A stretch of DNA of 64,000 nucleotides, from contig NC_058055.1 of assembly GCF_020085105.1 (NCBI RefSeq), positions 16,315,822-16,379,821 of the forward strand, in the 5' to 3' direction. Position 1 is the stretch's first letter; each line of letters begins with the position of its first letter. The stretch comes from Siniperca chuatsi (Eukaryota > Chordata > Actinopteri > Centrarchiformes > Sinipercidae). Below are positions 24,611 to 39,716 of the stretch, piece after piece. The position numbers and the translations under genes are program-made. The notes under the pieces were generated by a model. It saw only the letters and a list, made by a program, of their open reading frames with translations. It had not been told where the DNA came from and ran no database searches.

Positions 24611-25409
24611 ATAAAGGAACATGCTCAAAATAGGATTATAGTTTTGTATAAAGTATGCAGTTGGGACACAGCTCGAGTCCTGTTCCAGTATGTTTGAACC
24701 GTGACTGTTGCTGTTTGTAAATGTGACTTTTCTCATCCACTCTGTGATGTTTACAGCTGAGCCCTCCAAAATTTGAACACATCATCCGAGCTCATTTTTA
24801 AATCCATCCACCAAAGTCAAAAAAAATATTGAAGTGTCTCCAGGAAACCAAACGATAAAAGCAATAGAGAACCATCTCCATGGCCAATGTTGTCTATTAA
24901 AATCATCCAAAACCACTTCCCAGAGTACACTTTTAACACTGTACATCAAACTTAAGTTTCCAGCCAGAGAAGGCATTCTGTCACCATCTATGATTAATGA
25001 CACAGCCGACCAGACTGCTCAGACTGTCTATAAAAAGATTACAGTAACTTCATTAGTTTTATTTTCTGAAACGCCCTCATAGTTTCAGCATTTAGGTCAC
25101 AGTTTCAGCTGCCAAAATGTCTCAACTCAATATTTATATCATGGCTGCCTGATTGTGCCTGATTCTATGTATGGTCAGGAGGAGAGAACCTATTGCAGGT
25201 ATCCACCACAAGCAGAGCTCATAAATTCTGCTGCCAAAGGCTTGAGTGGCAGCTCAGTCCACTTGTCTCATATCTTTCTCTCCACTCCCTTTTTTGCTCT
25301 CGCTTTCCTTCTCTCTCTCACTCTGCAAAGTGATTACATTCTCCTGTTGCATTTTGGATGTGATTCAAAGATCAGACACTTTACAGTCATAGCTGTGGCA
25401 TGCACTGGC

Positions 25410-25435
25410 AACACACACACACACACACACACACA
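25410..25435. repeat. (AC)n microsatellite
   Basis: Thirteen AC units. Confidence 0.9.
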
Positions 25436-28400
25436 GTTCTGCACAGCACAGACATCCATGTGCAGAAGTGAGTTTTATGTTTATGCTCTCAATCTCATGT
25501 AGTCCAAGTCTCAGACTATCAGACTCGGAAGAGATAATTGTAATTGCTACATGAAGTCATCCGAAAAGCTATGAATCTAGTCTGGTACAATAAGCCCGAA
25601 TTTAATCCAGTTTTTTAATAACGTCATTAGTTACATGACTGCCTTTGTTCATCGGCCCGGTCAAAAGACAAACTTTCTCAACTTCGGACAAATAACAGCA
25701 TAATAAGCCACATTTCCTTTTGTGTTTGTCAACTGATGGTCTGTTAATGTCTGCAAGGCAGATTTTTTACTTACTGATCTACGTTCACAAATTCTTTTGT
25801 TCTGCGCATACCAACCAGCCTCTCTTGGTTTAATTATTGATGATCATTTTGAACACTAACTAATTGGGTGAGACTTTTCCATATTTAAACATATTCCATA
25901 TACACTAACAGAGGCACTGTTAGGTCAGGTTTTAGGGTCTTAGCAGTCAAGATTAAAAGATCTCTTCATTCATGCCATGATCAGGTCATGTGACTAGGTC
26001 ATGTGATTGTTTTTCTGATATTTTTGAAGTCAATTTCTCTCTTTTTCAATGTTTCCACTCACATTGGCAGATGCTTCAGAAAACCTAACACTGTGGAGAC
26101 AACACATCCCCCTCTGCTCTGCATAGTCACAAGTAATGACTGTATTATTGTGTTTGCAGACTGTAGTAATGCAATTTGCAATGACTGTGTAGTCATTGCA
26201 CAGGTCAGTGGTGTCACACACACAAACACAGCGACATCCTTTCACTGTAATAGTTAGACGCTGTCTGTAGCATTTGTAGCACAGATGCTAATATGAGGCC
26301 TGTAAGAGGGGCATCCCAAAAAAAGTCAGGGGTTGGAGCTGAGACTTAAACACATTCCCATTTCAAGTCACTTCTATTGGAATTCAGTTAGTCTTTTAGG
26401 CCTTTATGTAAAGTAATACTTATTTATTTCACTCGATTAACCAAATCTACTTATACTGCAGTCTGAAATGTACGTGCAAATGTAAAAACCCTTTGAAAAA
26501 CTCATTGTAAATGGCTAGGGGAACGGTTCTGAAAGACATGATTGGACATGTCAAACATGGACAAGCTGCATCAAAAGAGCAACAGTAAAAAGGATAGTTG
26601 CTCAATGCCACAAAACAGAATAACCACAATATGTTGTAAGCTTCACATAGTTGTTATGCATGGCAGGGTTCAACATGGAAATGTAGCACAGCTTTTACTA
26701 ACAGTATAGCTTTTGAGACCAAATATCAGCAGTCACCATCTATTGAACCATCATTGTTGAATGTGCAGAAACCTCAAGCTAATCTAAAGTTAACTGGTCT
26801 GATGGTATTTCTGTCACCCATCTACACAAGTTGAATGATAAAACCAAAGGAAACCTACAATATATGCTGCCACCTGTTTAGGCTATATTACAGGATCTCA
26901 TGGTGCCAACACTGTTCTTTTACAATGTTGTCATATTACAATATGACAATGGCACCGTGTGCTGTACTCAGTTAATTTCAAGATAAATTCCACAGACATC
27001 AGGGATGAAGTAAAACGCCTTCAATGACTTATTCAATGTCCGTGTTGTTTTGTGTCCTGTCCTGTGCATAAATAAATAAAAGAGTTAATAAATGTAGGTA
27101 TAACACAGCAATTGACATGATGGACAAAGTAATCAGTCAAGTGAATGAGGTAAAGGAATTGTGCTAAATGATATAGTCAAATGTCACTCGAAAGGCATTG
27201 TAGTTCAGTCATTTTGTGGATTGTTCTGCCAGATCACATGCAGTTTAAAAGAGGTATCTTAGAGTTGCAGCTTTTGTAAAAAAAAAAGAAGAAGAAAGAC
27301 GAAGTGTAAATAAGAAAATAAAATGAATGCAGCCGAATACTGCCCACACTAATGCACTAAATGCAGATGTGATGAGCAGCTAAAACAGCCCTTGTGTCTT
27401 TTTGCAAAAACGATGCACTGATGTGTTATGAGCTATAAAAGCCAACTGACTGATGACAAGAGAAGGTCAGAAGTGTTTTATTCTTATCTCCACATTACTG
27501 TATAACTTAGGCAGCAGTAACTAAACCTGTTTACTCATGACAGAACAAGAGATGACTGTAAAGATTAAGGATACAAGTAAAATTTTACCCAAAGTTACGT
27601 TTCATGACGTTATCCTCTTCTTTGCGTCATTACTAAGTCACACTCAGCTCACTTCTAAAAGTAAGCATGCATGGAGGCACACATATTCCCACAGCACATT
27701 TATTAAAATAAGTGACCCAGGCAATCCGTTTGTGCAAACACATTTCAGCTGCCCCCTGTCTGCCAAGATGGCACTGAACAGGACTGAAGCTGCGGTCGTC
27801 CTGCTCCATATTAGCTACGTGACATTCATTTAGTATCAAGAGTTTCTCACTTCAGTCACATTTGACTTGTTTACTCAAGCCTTGTTCTTTAATATGTTCC
27901 TATCAAAAGTAAAGTCTTATTGTATATCTTAGTGATTCATTGCCAACTAAAAGGTCTCGGCCCAAGTGGGCTCTTGTGCATAAGTAATGTGTTCAATCTC
28001 GGCTCAATGGATACGATATGGTGAGAGACTGTGTGACTGTGTAACGTCACAGGCCCTGCCGCCTGTCCACTGCAACGGTGGCATTTAGATGATGTTAATC
28101 ATGTTGATAAGAAGCTGACACTTGTAGGCCACTTGGTTATTGTACAAGTCCACAGAGTCAGCAGTCACAGTCAGAGGACAATGAACTGTAACACAAGCCA
28201 TTGGACAGTGTGAACATGTAGGATTTGATCAAGTCACTGTTCAAAGTTGAGGAGATGGTGATGCTTCAGTATTACTGAAGGTTAAATATATAGCATAGTG
28301 TTGGAGGAAGTGTACATCCATCGAAATAAACTTTTTAGTTACAAGGTTCTGGATATGTGATTGGTCCTCTGTGTGATGTGTGCGTTTTTTCTTCCATAGG

Positions 28401-29268
28401 CAACAATTTACATGTTTGATGTAAATACATTTTTGATTTGAAATTAAACAAGACAACAGGATGTAAATAGAAGAGCCACATATATGTAGGCAAAGAGCAA
28501 CATGCCGCTACGAGCTGCGGGTTGGCTACCCCCAATGTAGTACATTTGTACAAAGACATGTACAGTACATGTCAGTATAGTCTTAGGTGTGTACTAATGT
28601 TATGTAAAGTCAGTACAGTTTTAGGTCTCTTTATGCAATTTCTGAGGTTTGGTTTAAACCAGTGACACACAAACTTGTGGGTATTAACTGTACATGCTAA
28701 TAATAATGGCCTGATTGATTCTAGTGATTTCTCTTCTGATGGTGTGTTAGCTACATGCTTAAATTAACTCAGTTTATTTATTTATTTAATTACAATGTGT
28801 AGTATCTCTTCTGGGTTCGAACCTGTGTGTGTATGCACTGTTTTATTGGATATTTCAGTCATCATGAAATTGTATTGCTACACAAGCCATTATGCGCCTG
28901 TATGTACGATATTATGCAACATGATAGGCTATTGATTGATGACATATATGAGGTGTAACTTATCATCTGATGATTGTTGTTCTTATAACCTCAGTGCTGT
29001 GAAATGTTGATGACATGTATTCCCTGTGTTGTAATACACAGACATCTGTTGGTCTCATATTACCTGAATGCTGCAGCTAAAGATGAGAGTTTTATTTAAC
29101 ATTAGAAACAATATTAATTGAAAAATTATTTCTACTCTCAACTTCTCAATTTAAAAAAAGTTAGTGCAGTTTTAATATGACTTTAGATACTGTTACAGTT
29201 ATCTGTACTATAATACTGTTACATCCATTATCCCAGGTGTGTGTGTGTTAATGTTTATAATTTTTTTG

Positions 29269-29270
<2 letters not shown>
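25436..29270. other. Gene-free interval
   Basis: No gene seen. Two short perfect hairpins stand out: tgcaatgact/agtcattgca (26177-26200, 4-nt loop) and ttgtcatatt/aatatgacaa (26928-26949, 2-nt loop). Confidence 0.4.

Positions 29271-29331
<61 letters not shown>
29271..29331. repeat. (TG)n microsatellite
   Basis: About 30 TG units. Confidence 0.95.
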
Positions 29332-29333
<2 letters not shown>

Positions 29334-31956
29334 TTGTAGGTTTTGTCAATGTTTCGTCACTGTTAACATAAGTCAAGTCATTCACCTCTGGGGTGGCGAG
29401 AGCTCCAAGTGGGCTCTTCATCTCCCGTGTCCCTCTGCTAATGAAACAATATCAATCTGTTCCTGCTGGGACCTCAGACACCATTTTTCCATCTTCCCTC
29501 TTTCATGAAGTGCACTCACACCTACAGTTTATTTTCTTTGATCTCAAACCTGCATAAAAACTCTACTTCTTTATATTTTTATATAGTTTAAGTCCAATTA
29601 AAAGCCAAACAGGGATTGCAAACAAAACAGGACTTACATGTTCATTTTCTGGACAGCGTGTTGGTGAGCTGTCATCTTGCAGCATGATGGATCTCTCTGA
29701 CCTCTTCATGATGTTTTACCTTCCTTGGTGTTCATACCCTGTAAAAACATGTGGCAAAAAAAAAGGTTAATATGAGTATCATGAATCATTTTTACATGAG
29801 ACTTTCCAGCATGAGTAATAACTGGCTATCATATGTCAGAGTCTGCCCCCTTATGCCTGTAAAACGGTGCATTTGAGGGCAATTACTTGTAGCTAGTACA
29901 ATTATGGTCTCACTGCTCATGAACTGCACCATAGTTCACTTGGAAAAGGACCAAGAGCTATGTTTTCAGGTGGTGTGGATACAAATTGATTGGCATTTTT
30001 AGCACCTGACCAAATGAAGGGAGATTAATGTAAACAATTTCAAACATGCTTGTTGTGAAAATGGCCTCAGACACAAGCACACACACTGTATGCTCAACAC
30101 ACAGACGCTGACTGAACGCTGTCACTACAGACCTAAACAAAGCCATGGACTTGCACTCCTCCTCATCGTCACATCACCAAACTCATCATCTCTTAGACTG
30201 TGACCAATCACAGAGCAACTGCAGAAAACTCCATAAGACAATTGATGGATGTGAATTGCATCAGCAGAGGTCACATCAGGTGCACATTCAGAAGTGTAAA
30301 ACGCTATCTGATCAGGCTAAAAGATAAATGAGCCTGCTGTCTAATTGGCCCCCACTGATGATGTCAGCAGGAGAATGAGATGATTTTCGCATCCAAATTG
30401 CCTCCATCTGGTTGTGTCAGCCCTGATGTTGCGGTGATGACAGAGACGGACTCATCATTGGGGTCCTTGGTTGGGTGATCCTCGCTAAACAGGGAGCTGA
30501 ATGACCTCAGATTGCATGATGGGGGTTCCCATTGCTGGGATGTAATGTTACAATTCAGTCAGTTGGGACTTCATGCCTGCTATAGGCCTGGCCCATGCAT
30601 GACTCCGGATGGATTACAGTTCTGGCACTGGCTGTATCTTTGCTATATAAACGTCTGCCACTGAATATGGTGAAACTGGGAAATCGGCAGGAGGTTAAAA
30701 AGTGAAAGCTGAGGGAAAATGGAGAACAGTATGGCAATATGTTACAGGTTTGTGTTGAGCATTTGGAGAGTTACTCCAAAGATTATTTAGATGATTTTGG
30801 TGTTGTTTATTACACATAATGAAGCTGTATCAACATTAACTAAAAATATTTTCAAGGAGGAATAGTGAGTTTGTTAAAGGTCTAACTAACTCTTTTACTC
30901 CTACCCTATATCTGATAAGATATATAATCGGAAGCAAAACCATCCCTTATCTGGACAGCTCTGTCCTGTGTCGACAATGTACAGTATATTAAATCAACAT
31001 GAGTTATAAGGTGAATGTACATAAAAAATTAGGTGCTGGTCATTGCATTGACCTACTGTACTTAGAAGAGAGAATGACTGCAAAATTAACTAATGATTTA
31101 ACACCTACTGTTTTTCAAGGTCTTGAAGTATCTGACAGTGATTCCTTGCTGAGCTGCAGTGGAAGGAAATACAAATCATGAATTTTGTAATAAAAATGAA
31201 CTGTAACTTATAAGAAAAATAAATCTTTATCAGCGATATTTTTTAAAACATCAAAAAAAACGTATAAAGTATATCTTCTAGATGAGATTGTGTTTCCAAT
31301 ATCAGTGATTTAGTGTAGTGACTTTTGTCTATTAAGAGATAATCCATTGTGCAATAAGGCACTGGGTCAATTTAGCTTTCTGTCGCATAAGAAGATCAAG
31401 AAGGTCATGAAATGTACTGCAAAAGGCCCCAAAATCTATTTAGTATTTACAGTATTTATAAAATCATAAACCAGTGTCTGCATGTGCAAACACACATTAG
31501 TTTGCATACGTGCGACGTGTTCTATGAATATGTGAGGGATTACATTATGTGTGATGTGTGTGTATGTGTCTCATGTCAGAGGACGCCTCGCATGAAGTGA
31601 AGTATTGACTTCATCGTTCCACATACATCAGTCTGCCTGAAGAAAGTGCAACACAAAACATCTGACGGTGAGAGTGACACACTCACGCACTCACACACAT
31701 GCACACACACACTCCATCGTTCACTAAAGTGAAGAAACTTGGCAGGAAATTAGATCGTCTCGTTTTCATGTCCTGGTTTCTGAAATCCTATCTCTGACAT
31801 CACAGAGAAATTATTGAAAAAAATTTGATTTATGCTGAGTTCACAACCTCGCTGCAGAGTATGTGTGACTTCGACATTCTGGCATAATCACTTTCTGAAT
31901 CTCACATTGGTGAGCTCAAGTATTTACAGTTGACACAAGACACTCCTGCTGATCCC

Positions 31957-31958
<2 letters not shown>
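29332..31958. other. Gene-free interval with a mixed-composition block near 30.2-30.55 kb
   Basis: No exon identified. The block at about 30240-30550 is compositionally complex and free of obvious repeats, unlike its surroundings. It could be a conserved non-coding element, but this cannot be tested from one sequence. Confidence 0.3.

Positions 31959-32000
<42 letters not shown>
31959..32000. repeat. (AC)n microsatellite
   Basis: About 20 AC units, ending in cgcac. Confidence 0.92.
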
Positions 32001-32003
<3 letters not shown>

Positions 32004-35000
32004 AATAGTAACAAAGTGATCTGAACTCTCAGGCCTCTCACACTTTACTGCATGACTTCCTAACCCAGCATTTTTCTGTATCCCTCATGTCTTTCAGTCT
32101 CTTTTTTTTTTTCTTCCTCGCTGCACACTGATGGATGGTCCCCTCTGTATGTTACAGTACTGCAGTGTTTATGTAAGGCGCTGCTCTTTTGGTGTTGTTT
32201 CAACCCTCCAGGGAAGAGAAGCCTCGCCCCTCCATGCCAAGGGTCGTTAAGAGTAATGGGAAAGGGGTAAGGGGTGACATTGTACCGCATAACTCATCTG
32301 ATGTCACACTCCTCAGCTGCATTTTGTGATATAAAACGTGTGCGATTATGTGCCTTTGTCTATTTGTGTCGGCGTACACATATACTATTCGTGTATTCTG
32401 CTTTGTCTGTGTGCATCTGTGTGAAAGCAAGAGGAGAAAACACATTGTAAGTGTTCCCGTGCTATTATGATGTCATTTTACCTCAATGACTTAATTAAGC
32501 CACTTAAGTAAATGCTTAATGTCTTCAGTTTAAATGGTCTGTCACATGTGCGATCACTACCAACTGAGGAATGCCCCCAATTTCTTTTTCTGTGTTTTCC
32601 CCTGTTTTCTCCTAAATGTAGTCATTGCCAGTCAGTACCTGTAATTGCTGACCCATCAGTTGTCCTGGGCAGGGTGTAGGCTGTAATATGCCTCCCCTGA
32701 TGCACATTACATCTGCATTTTGTCTGCAGCCTCAAGCACCACACTGCGAGCTGCCCTTTTCTTTTTAATGGGACAAGGAGGAGATTCACCAGGAGAGCAT
32801 AATGTTATTAATACGATTATGTCTATGTTATCAGAATGAGATGCCCTGTAGTGCTGAACAAGCATCCTGAAAATTATTACAAGAACAAACCTCTCTCTTC
32901 CCCCACAGCTAGAAATTTAACCAGTTCTTTGTTGTGGGCAAGTGCTTTATTGCTCGCTAAAGAACGTTCATTAGGACGCATACCTCTACCTGTGCTATAG
33001 GATTTAAACCAAAAGTTACTCTTTCACATTTTAATTTCACATTTTTATGACTGAATCGTAAATGGGACAACATATGGCCACTCAAAATTGCATTAGGGTT
33101 GTCCTTCAACATATTTGAAAAACTGGCAGGGCGGTTCTGCCTGAACTGGAGATAAGTGCTCCGGTGTCCAACTGTTGTTTGTTTGGCCTGATTTTAACTC
33201 CGTACATGAATCCACTGGGATGGTTATATGCCTTTTTTTTTTTTTAAAGTCACACTTACAGTATCACCATGCCGGGTAAAAGTATAAAGGTTTGTGCTTG
33301 TCTTGTGACTGGCCTTTTCTCAAAGAGATATCCCGTTAACAACACAGACAAACAGACAGAATGGGGTTAAAAACATCTGACACACAGCAACACTGGAGCA
33401 CTTAAGAATGCTGCTATTAGTTTGACATCTTAAGTAGTTTCTCATGTCAGTCTCCTCATGCTGTCCTGTGTTACACAGTCCAACACTGCCTCGTCACTCA
33501 TATTGCTAACAGCTGCTAATGAAGCAGTGGTGAATCAGCTCACTCACTCTACACTAGAAGAGAGACCTGCATCAGCGCTGCCAGGTGCAGAAAACCAAAA
33601 AATCATACAAAGACTCTAGAAGTATTGTTTTTCAGGGCAAAATACCATACATTCAAATCCAGACTGCAGTGTATATCAGTCTGTAACAATACATCCATTG
33701 GGATCACAAAGATGACTGCAATAGGCTCCAACTACAGGCCAGTGTTTATCATGCATGCTACAGGACACACTATCCTAGCAAACGAGACATTTTGGACTTA
33801 AACCACACCAAACAAAAGTTGTGAAATACAGTCACAAAGACTTTATATGAGGTTATGAGTGCCAGAAGTGGCTGTTTTGCAAGATCTTAGGACAGATAAG
33901 ATTGGATCACTTAGGGCAAATCCAGGCTCAGCTCTTGGTAATACATTACTGACATAGTTAATGTATGATGAGTAATCAGGCATGTTCCAAATCAGCTCCG
34001 AACCATTTCACTATTACGAAAAAAAAAAATCTTTTTCTGTCGAAATTATCATACATTTAGGTGTTTTTGAGAATTACTGATTGTACATTGTACAAAGGTC
34101 AACTATCAATGTGAACGATAATTATCGTACACCTGGCAACACTAGCCTGCATTGCCACACCTATTTTAAACATGTCAGACAGCGTCACTGGTGATGCAAC
34201 ACTATGGCCAACAAGGCCACATGACCACTAAAACTAATTCCTGATGTTACGCTTTTACAAGGAGCCAAATGATTCCCAGTTGGACCCATCATGCACCTGA
34301 CTACATCCCACTGTGCAGTGAAAGATTAATTATTTCCATGGTAACTTGTTTTTAAGGGGTGAGTGTATGGGTGGGCTTGGGGCCTGTGAACTTGCCATGA
34401 GATTTGCAGATGTAATTCTTTGGCACGGATCAGTAGTGAAAGTCGATCCTACCCAGAGCTTTAGCCTGATATTCACCAGCACTCCGGCCAGTTTATCAAG
34501 TCAACCAATTGCACGTCTGAGTGTGCATGTCTGTCTGTTTCTCTGTCTGTCTGGGTCACGCCTTTTCTGTCTCCCTTTCTTTCGCCTTCTCTGCCTTTAC
34601 CTCCCTTTTCCTCTCAATTGCTTGCTTTCTCTCCCTCCATCACCCAGAGGGGTAAATTACCAGTCTGGTAGGAGGGGGTGAGTGGTCCTCAAGTACACAC
34701 ACGCCCATATATAGGCAGCAGACATTAGGTAAACGCTAGGTAGACGTTAGGTAAACTCAAAACAGGCACTACTCAGTCAGCTATTTATTTATTAACACCG
34801 ATATGCTTCTTTGAGCTGGCAAAGATGAGGACACATGGCACTGCAGGTTGTGTGGATGGATGTGGGAAGTGGAGAGCAGGTGGATGAGAGAGACTGTGTG
34901 TGTGTTTGTAGCAATGACTGTGAAGTGTCTATGAATCACACTATATACACACACTACGACACTGATGGCCATATTAATTTGAAGAATAGCACCTTAACTT

Positions 35001-37027
35001 TGTTTTTAAAAAAATCTTGGCAATAAGCCCTGCATTTCTGTGCCCATTTTTTTGTTGAGAGGTATTTTTTTGGCCAAACGCAGAGAACATGATGTCATGT
35101 CTACATGTTTCCACTGTAACTACAGTACAATAGAATTTGATATAATAATAATAATCCATTTAAACATTCCTTCCAGACTTTGTACCAAAGTTAACCCAGA
35201 GGAGGCAGAAATCCTTTGTAGAAGAAGCAGGAATCAGTTCTTCCACTTTAGGTGTGTGTGCATATTCTGACTTTTCTTAACTTTTTCGAAACCTTTTTGC
35301 TGTCTCACTATTACTATGCCATCACAATTGCTGTAGAGCTGTAGATCACTACAGTGCAAGATATTTTATCCTTTGCTCTCTATGTGTTCTTGTGTGTGTG
35401 ACGATTTTTGAAATGCAATTTTGTTATGCCTAATGTGCATTCACTTTTTTTAAATTGCTATTTCTATTCAGAGTCCAAAAGAAGAGAGGAGTTCTGAAAG
35501 CTGAAATTTGTTTTTGGTTCGTCACTGTTTCCAACACTGTATTATATACACTATGCTGTTGTTATGGCTTTGTTTTGGTCATTATTTTTTGTGCAAAACG
35601 TGTTTGACTTTGAGGATATGAACGACTGTCTGTTAGAAAGTCAGCTGCCGTTTTCAAAATAGCAAATTTTCTAATGTGACGACACTCTCCCATCCTCAAT
35701 CATAGCTCAGGGTCACGGGGAGCACAAGCGTATCCCAGCATGCATTTGAAAGGATGTGGGATGATGCAGAGGATTAATAAGCTCACTTTTATAGTTTTAC
35801 ACTTTCCATTTAATCAGATTTTGGGCTGGAACCCATAATAACATCGGGACAACGTGCAAATGTTTGTTAATGTTTCTCTCTGTGTTTACATGTGCAGGTG
35901 TGAGTGTAATTATGTCACCATGGAGGATATAACTGTAGTGGAAAGTTGCACTCAGAATTAATAAACAGGTCTGATTTTCTCATTATACAAACTAACTCTG
36001 CAACTTACTGGTTCCTCTGACTATTTCCACTGTTAGAGGATCTTTGGAACTGCGTTATTTTCATTTTACAGTCAGTAAAGCCACTCTCAGCTATCAGACT
36101 CAGATCTGAGATTTTAGTTCCCTTGCAAGGAAAGCAATTCATTTTTTAAGTGTTTCTTCTTTTAAACTGTTACAAAAGCTGATAGCTATCCAAAAGGGTA
36201 GTCTATGTACAGTAAGCACTACACTCCAAATGCAGGTAATTTTGGGCAGTCCTGTTAAATTTATGGAAAACAAATATCAATGACATATTGCCTATCCAAG
36301 CCTACTAGTGTGTATTATAAATTGTCAATTATAATTTTAAATAATTGAGAATTACGTCTCTCTAGTGCATAGTGTATTATGTCTTGACTTCACGTCTGTA
36401 TTAATGACCACAGGACTAAAAAATGTATATGGCTCTACGCATATAGTTTTCATTTTTCCCTTCATTGTCCGATCTTCTTACCCCAGTATTATTTCACTAC
36501 ATAACTATGTAGTTCCATCAAAGCTGAACACAAAGCATCCCAGGTCTGAAAACAGAGCAATAAAACTACACTTTAAGACCAATTATGGGTGCTCAGGTAG
36601 CATTGCCTCTCTCCCTCTTTCTCTCTAACACACACACATTCAAATGTACATACACAGCTAGGCAGTGCAAGCACACACTCATGCAGAAATACAAATATAC
36701 AATACGCTCCTTCTCTAATTGAGTCGTTTTGGACAGAACTAAGAGCCAACGGTTTCTACATGATCACATCTCAGAAACATTTGCTACATTCCAGACTGGT
36801 GTAACTCACGTCAGCCTCTGCTGCTGGTTCAGTCAGTCACTTGTGATAAACTATCATGATAGAATCTCATGGCTGAGGCGGCGGTCATTGTACAAGACTG
36901 AAAACAGCATTGCAAGTGGGGTTGATAATAAGATGACTTTCACTGGCCACTTCTAGCCCAGAAGCCCTGTTTGTCTTTACCAGGTGGCCATGAGCCATGA
37001 GATCATAGAGGTACAGGTGAACAGGAT
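32001..37027. other. Gene-free interval
   Basis: No gene seen. A complex, repeat-free block lies around 32600-32790. A 111-codon open frame at 34346-34681 overlaps pyrimidine-rich low-complexity DNA and is not credible as a gene. Confidence 0.35.
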
Positions 37028-37892
37028 TATATACAGAGTTCGTACAGATTTTTAAGAGTAAAATTCAAGCCCTTTTCAAGCACTTTCAAGGGACCAAGGT
37101 AAACCAAAAGTTTCATCACATCTACATTGTTACCATAAATGCATTGCGAAAAATATAGTTACAAACAATACAGAATTCCTTTATACCCACAGCATTCAAT
37201 GTATTGTCATTTGTTTATTTTACCAGCTGTTCATATTAACTTTGATTGTATGTTTTGATCATGATTATTTAATGCTTGCTAATTTCCAGAGTAAGTGGTC
37301 AACAGAACACTCATCTAACCATGAATGAATCTGGCTCCTCTCCTACGCCATTTTTTTAAATATTTTTCGTCAGCCAGCCAGTTGTCATTAAAACGACAGC
37401 CTGGTATGGTGCTTAATCCATAACAAAATCCACCTGTTCTCTAGTAACTGATGAGCAGGTACAATAGTTAGCCAGCTACCTTCAATGTGCATGCACACAC
37501 AACGTCAAAGGTCAGAGGATGCGTACGCATTCTGAGAGCAGATGGTCGGCATCATGACGCCGAGTTTACACCAGATGCAGAGCAGAGCCAAACGGAAAAA
37601 CGCCCCTTTTTCATTTCTGCGCCCATGTCAGTCAATCTAGCTCCGGTCCACGTCTGGTGTGAGATGCCAGGAGACAACAAACAAATATGATGACAGACTC
37701 GTTTCATTTAAAATATTAAAAGATTTTTAGTTTACATGACTGATTGTGTAGATGAAACACCAGATTATGTTGAAAATCAAGCATTTTTCAAGGAGAAATT
37801 CAAATTCAAGCATATTCCTGACCTTGAATACATAACAGTTAAAAATAAACATTTTCCAAACTTTCAAGACTTTGTACAAACCCTGTATATAA
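37028..37892. mobile_element. Non-autonomous DNA element (about 860 bp) with imperfect terminal inverted repeats
   Basis: The left end reads atacagagttcgtaca and the right end, reverse-complemented, reads atacagggtttgtaca. The subterminal sequences also mirror each other (caagcccttttcaagcactt against cttgaa / tttcaag copies). It encodes no transposase. It looks like a member of a common fish hAT-type MITE group, from memory. Confidence 0.65.
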
Positions 37893-39716
37893 AGAACTGA
37901 TACGCACGTCATCCTCCCAGAGGTCAGTAAAATGGTCTTATGTCCACTCATTAACTGCAAAGCTACATTCTTCTGCCAAAGGATGAGCAAAGCAGTCTTT
38001 GTAAGAGGATTCAAGTGTTTCTCCCAACCTCGGTCTCTCAGTGTTTAGGTGCCATTAGCTCATTTACTTCATCTGTTTCCAGGACCATTACCTCCAGACA
38101 AGGAATATGTTTCAGAATCTTGCCAGGCTCAGACATCAACCCTCAGGAGCTGGGACAGGACCAGCCAGCCCAAACATGGAGAAAAACCTCAGCGATACCA
38201 CTGGTAAAATAAAAACACCCATTGTTTCCAGGTTTGCTTACTGGTGTGTCTCTATGGCAGCTGGGACTCTGGTAGACAAAAGGTGGTGAGCAAAAAGCAC
38301 AAGTACAGAGGTAACTCACTGGGCAGGTGACATATCTGACATCTTCAAAGATGATGCAACCCTTTCTTATTAAGGCATAACCTTTGTGAGTCATTATTAA
38401 GCGCCTGGCACTGCAATGCTGAGAGGAAGGTACATTACATTATTTCTGCCTTTCCTTTTGTGCTTGCCCATTCTTTGTCTGCTCATTATTTTTCTTCCTT
38501 CCCTTTCCTGTCTCTCCTATACTTTCTTCTCCCCTCCCAGAAGATGCCATGATCTGACTTCACAGGTATTGTTTCAGGTATTATTTAAATAAACTATGAA
38601 GGGCAGGTTTACATCTCAGGTTTTAGTTCTATTGAGCTGACTTTTTCTTTGGCAACAAGTTCTGATGTGTGGACGCTTGCCAAACTACCTCCAGCCCCCT
38701 TTGTGCACACATGCACACACACACACACTCGTTTCATACAATGGGCTACAACTATAATGTTTGTGTCTCCGTCCATCATCCATATATATAAGTTACATGT
38801 CAGTCTCACAATATTTATGTTCTCATTATAAGTTCATTTTTTTGTACCATGCACGAAGACTAAGTTGACTGCTCACATATGAAACATTTAAATTAGCAGT
38901 TAGTTGGAGATAGTCTGGGAGATGAGACAAAAAGGTATGTATGTAGCAGTTCTTCTCAGTGTACAGTTCATTTGAAATGTGTCCACATAAATGTTATTTG
39001 AAAGAATATAGAAGTACTTAGAATGTTGTATCTTTTTGTTTTTTTAGATATATATTACCAGAAGATGCATGTTTTGTAAAATAGCTGTCTTGTAATCCCA
39101 CATGGGATCGGCCAGATGTTTGGAATGAGAGAAATAAAAATTAAGCTAAACTAAACTAAACCATGGCGGGGAGTATTTATGTAAGCAATGCATATATCTA
39201 AGCTACATTTCATAAATGGATACCAAAAATTCATGATATATGCCTTATTGAGTCACTAGAGTTAGTGTTTCCCCTCCGCTTAGACATGACACTGTTTTGA
39301 AATCCATAAGGAACTTCTGGCACAGTTCCTTTTTCTTTTTGAGGTGTCTGGAGAGAGTGAAAAGCAGGGACCCCCAATTTTTACAATTCACATACTCTCT
39401 TGCCTCTCATACATGTTCTCTCTCTCTCTCTCAGCCCCCCACCCACTCTTCATACTCCCTCTTTTTGGCAGTAGAGAACCAAATAAATGCAGCCCAACAG
39501 TCATTGGGGGGTTAGAACAACCCATTTGGTTTAATGAGGAGAACCAGTGTGTTTTCTCTCCCTCTCCCCCCTCTTTCCTTGTCTATCTTCACATTGTTAA
39601 CTCTTAACCAATTACACAGTGTCCTGTCTTGCATCCTGTCCCCTTTTTTTCTGCTCGCACTCATTTTCCCTCCTTCTTTCTTGAGGCCTTGTTGAGCCCT
39701 GATAGGCTTGCTGGGG
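37893..39716. other. Immediate upstream region of eln
   Basis: No exon recognised. It contains a CT-rich tract (39416-39434) and pyrimidine-rich stretches up to 39680 that may belong to the elastin promoter region. Confidence 0.35.

Noticed and set aside
29239..29508. Open frame with Cys-Val repeats
   Set aside because: Translation of the (TG)n microsatellite.
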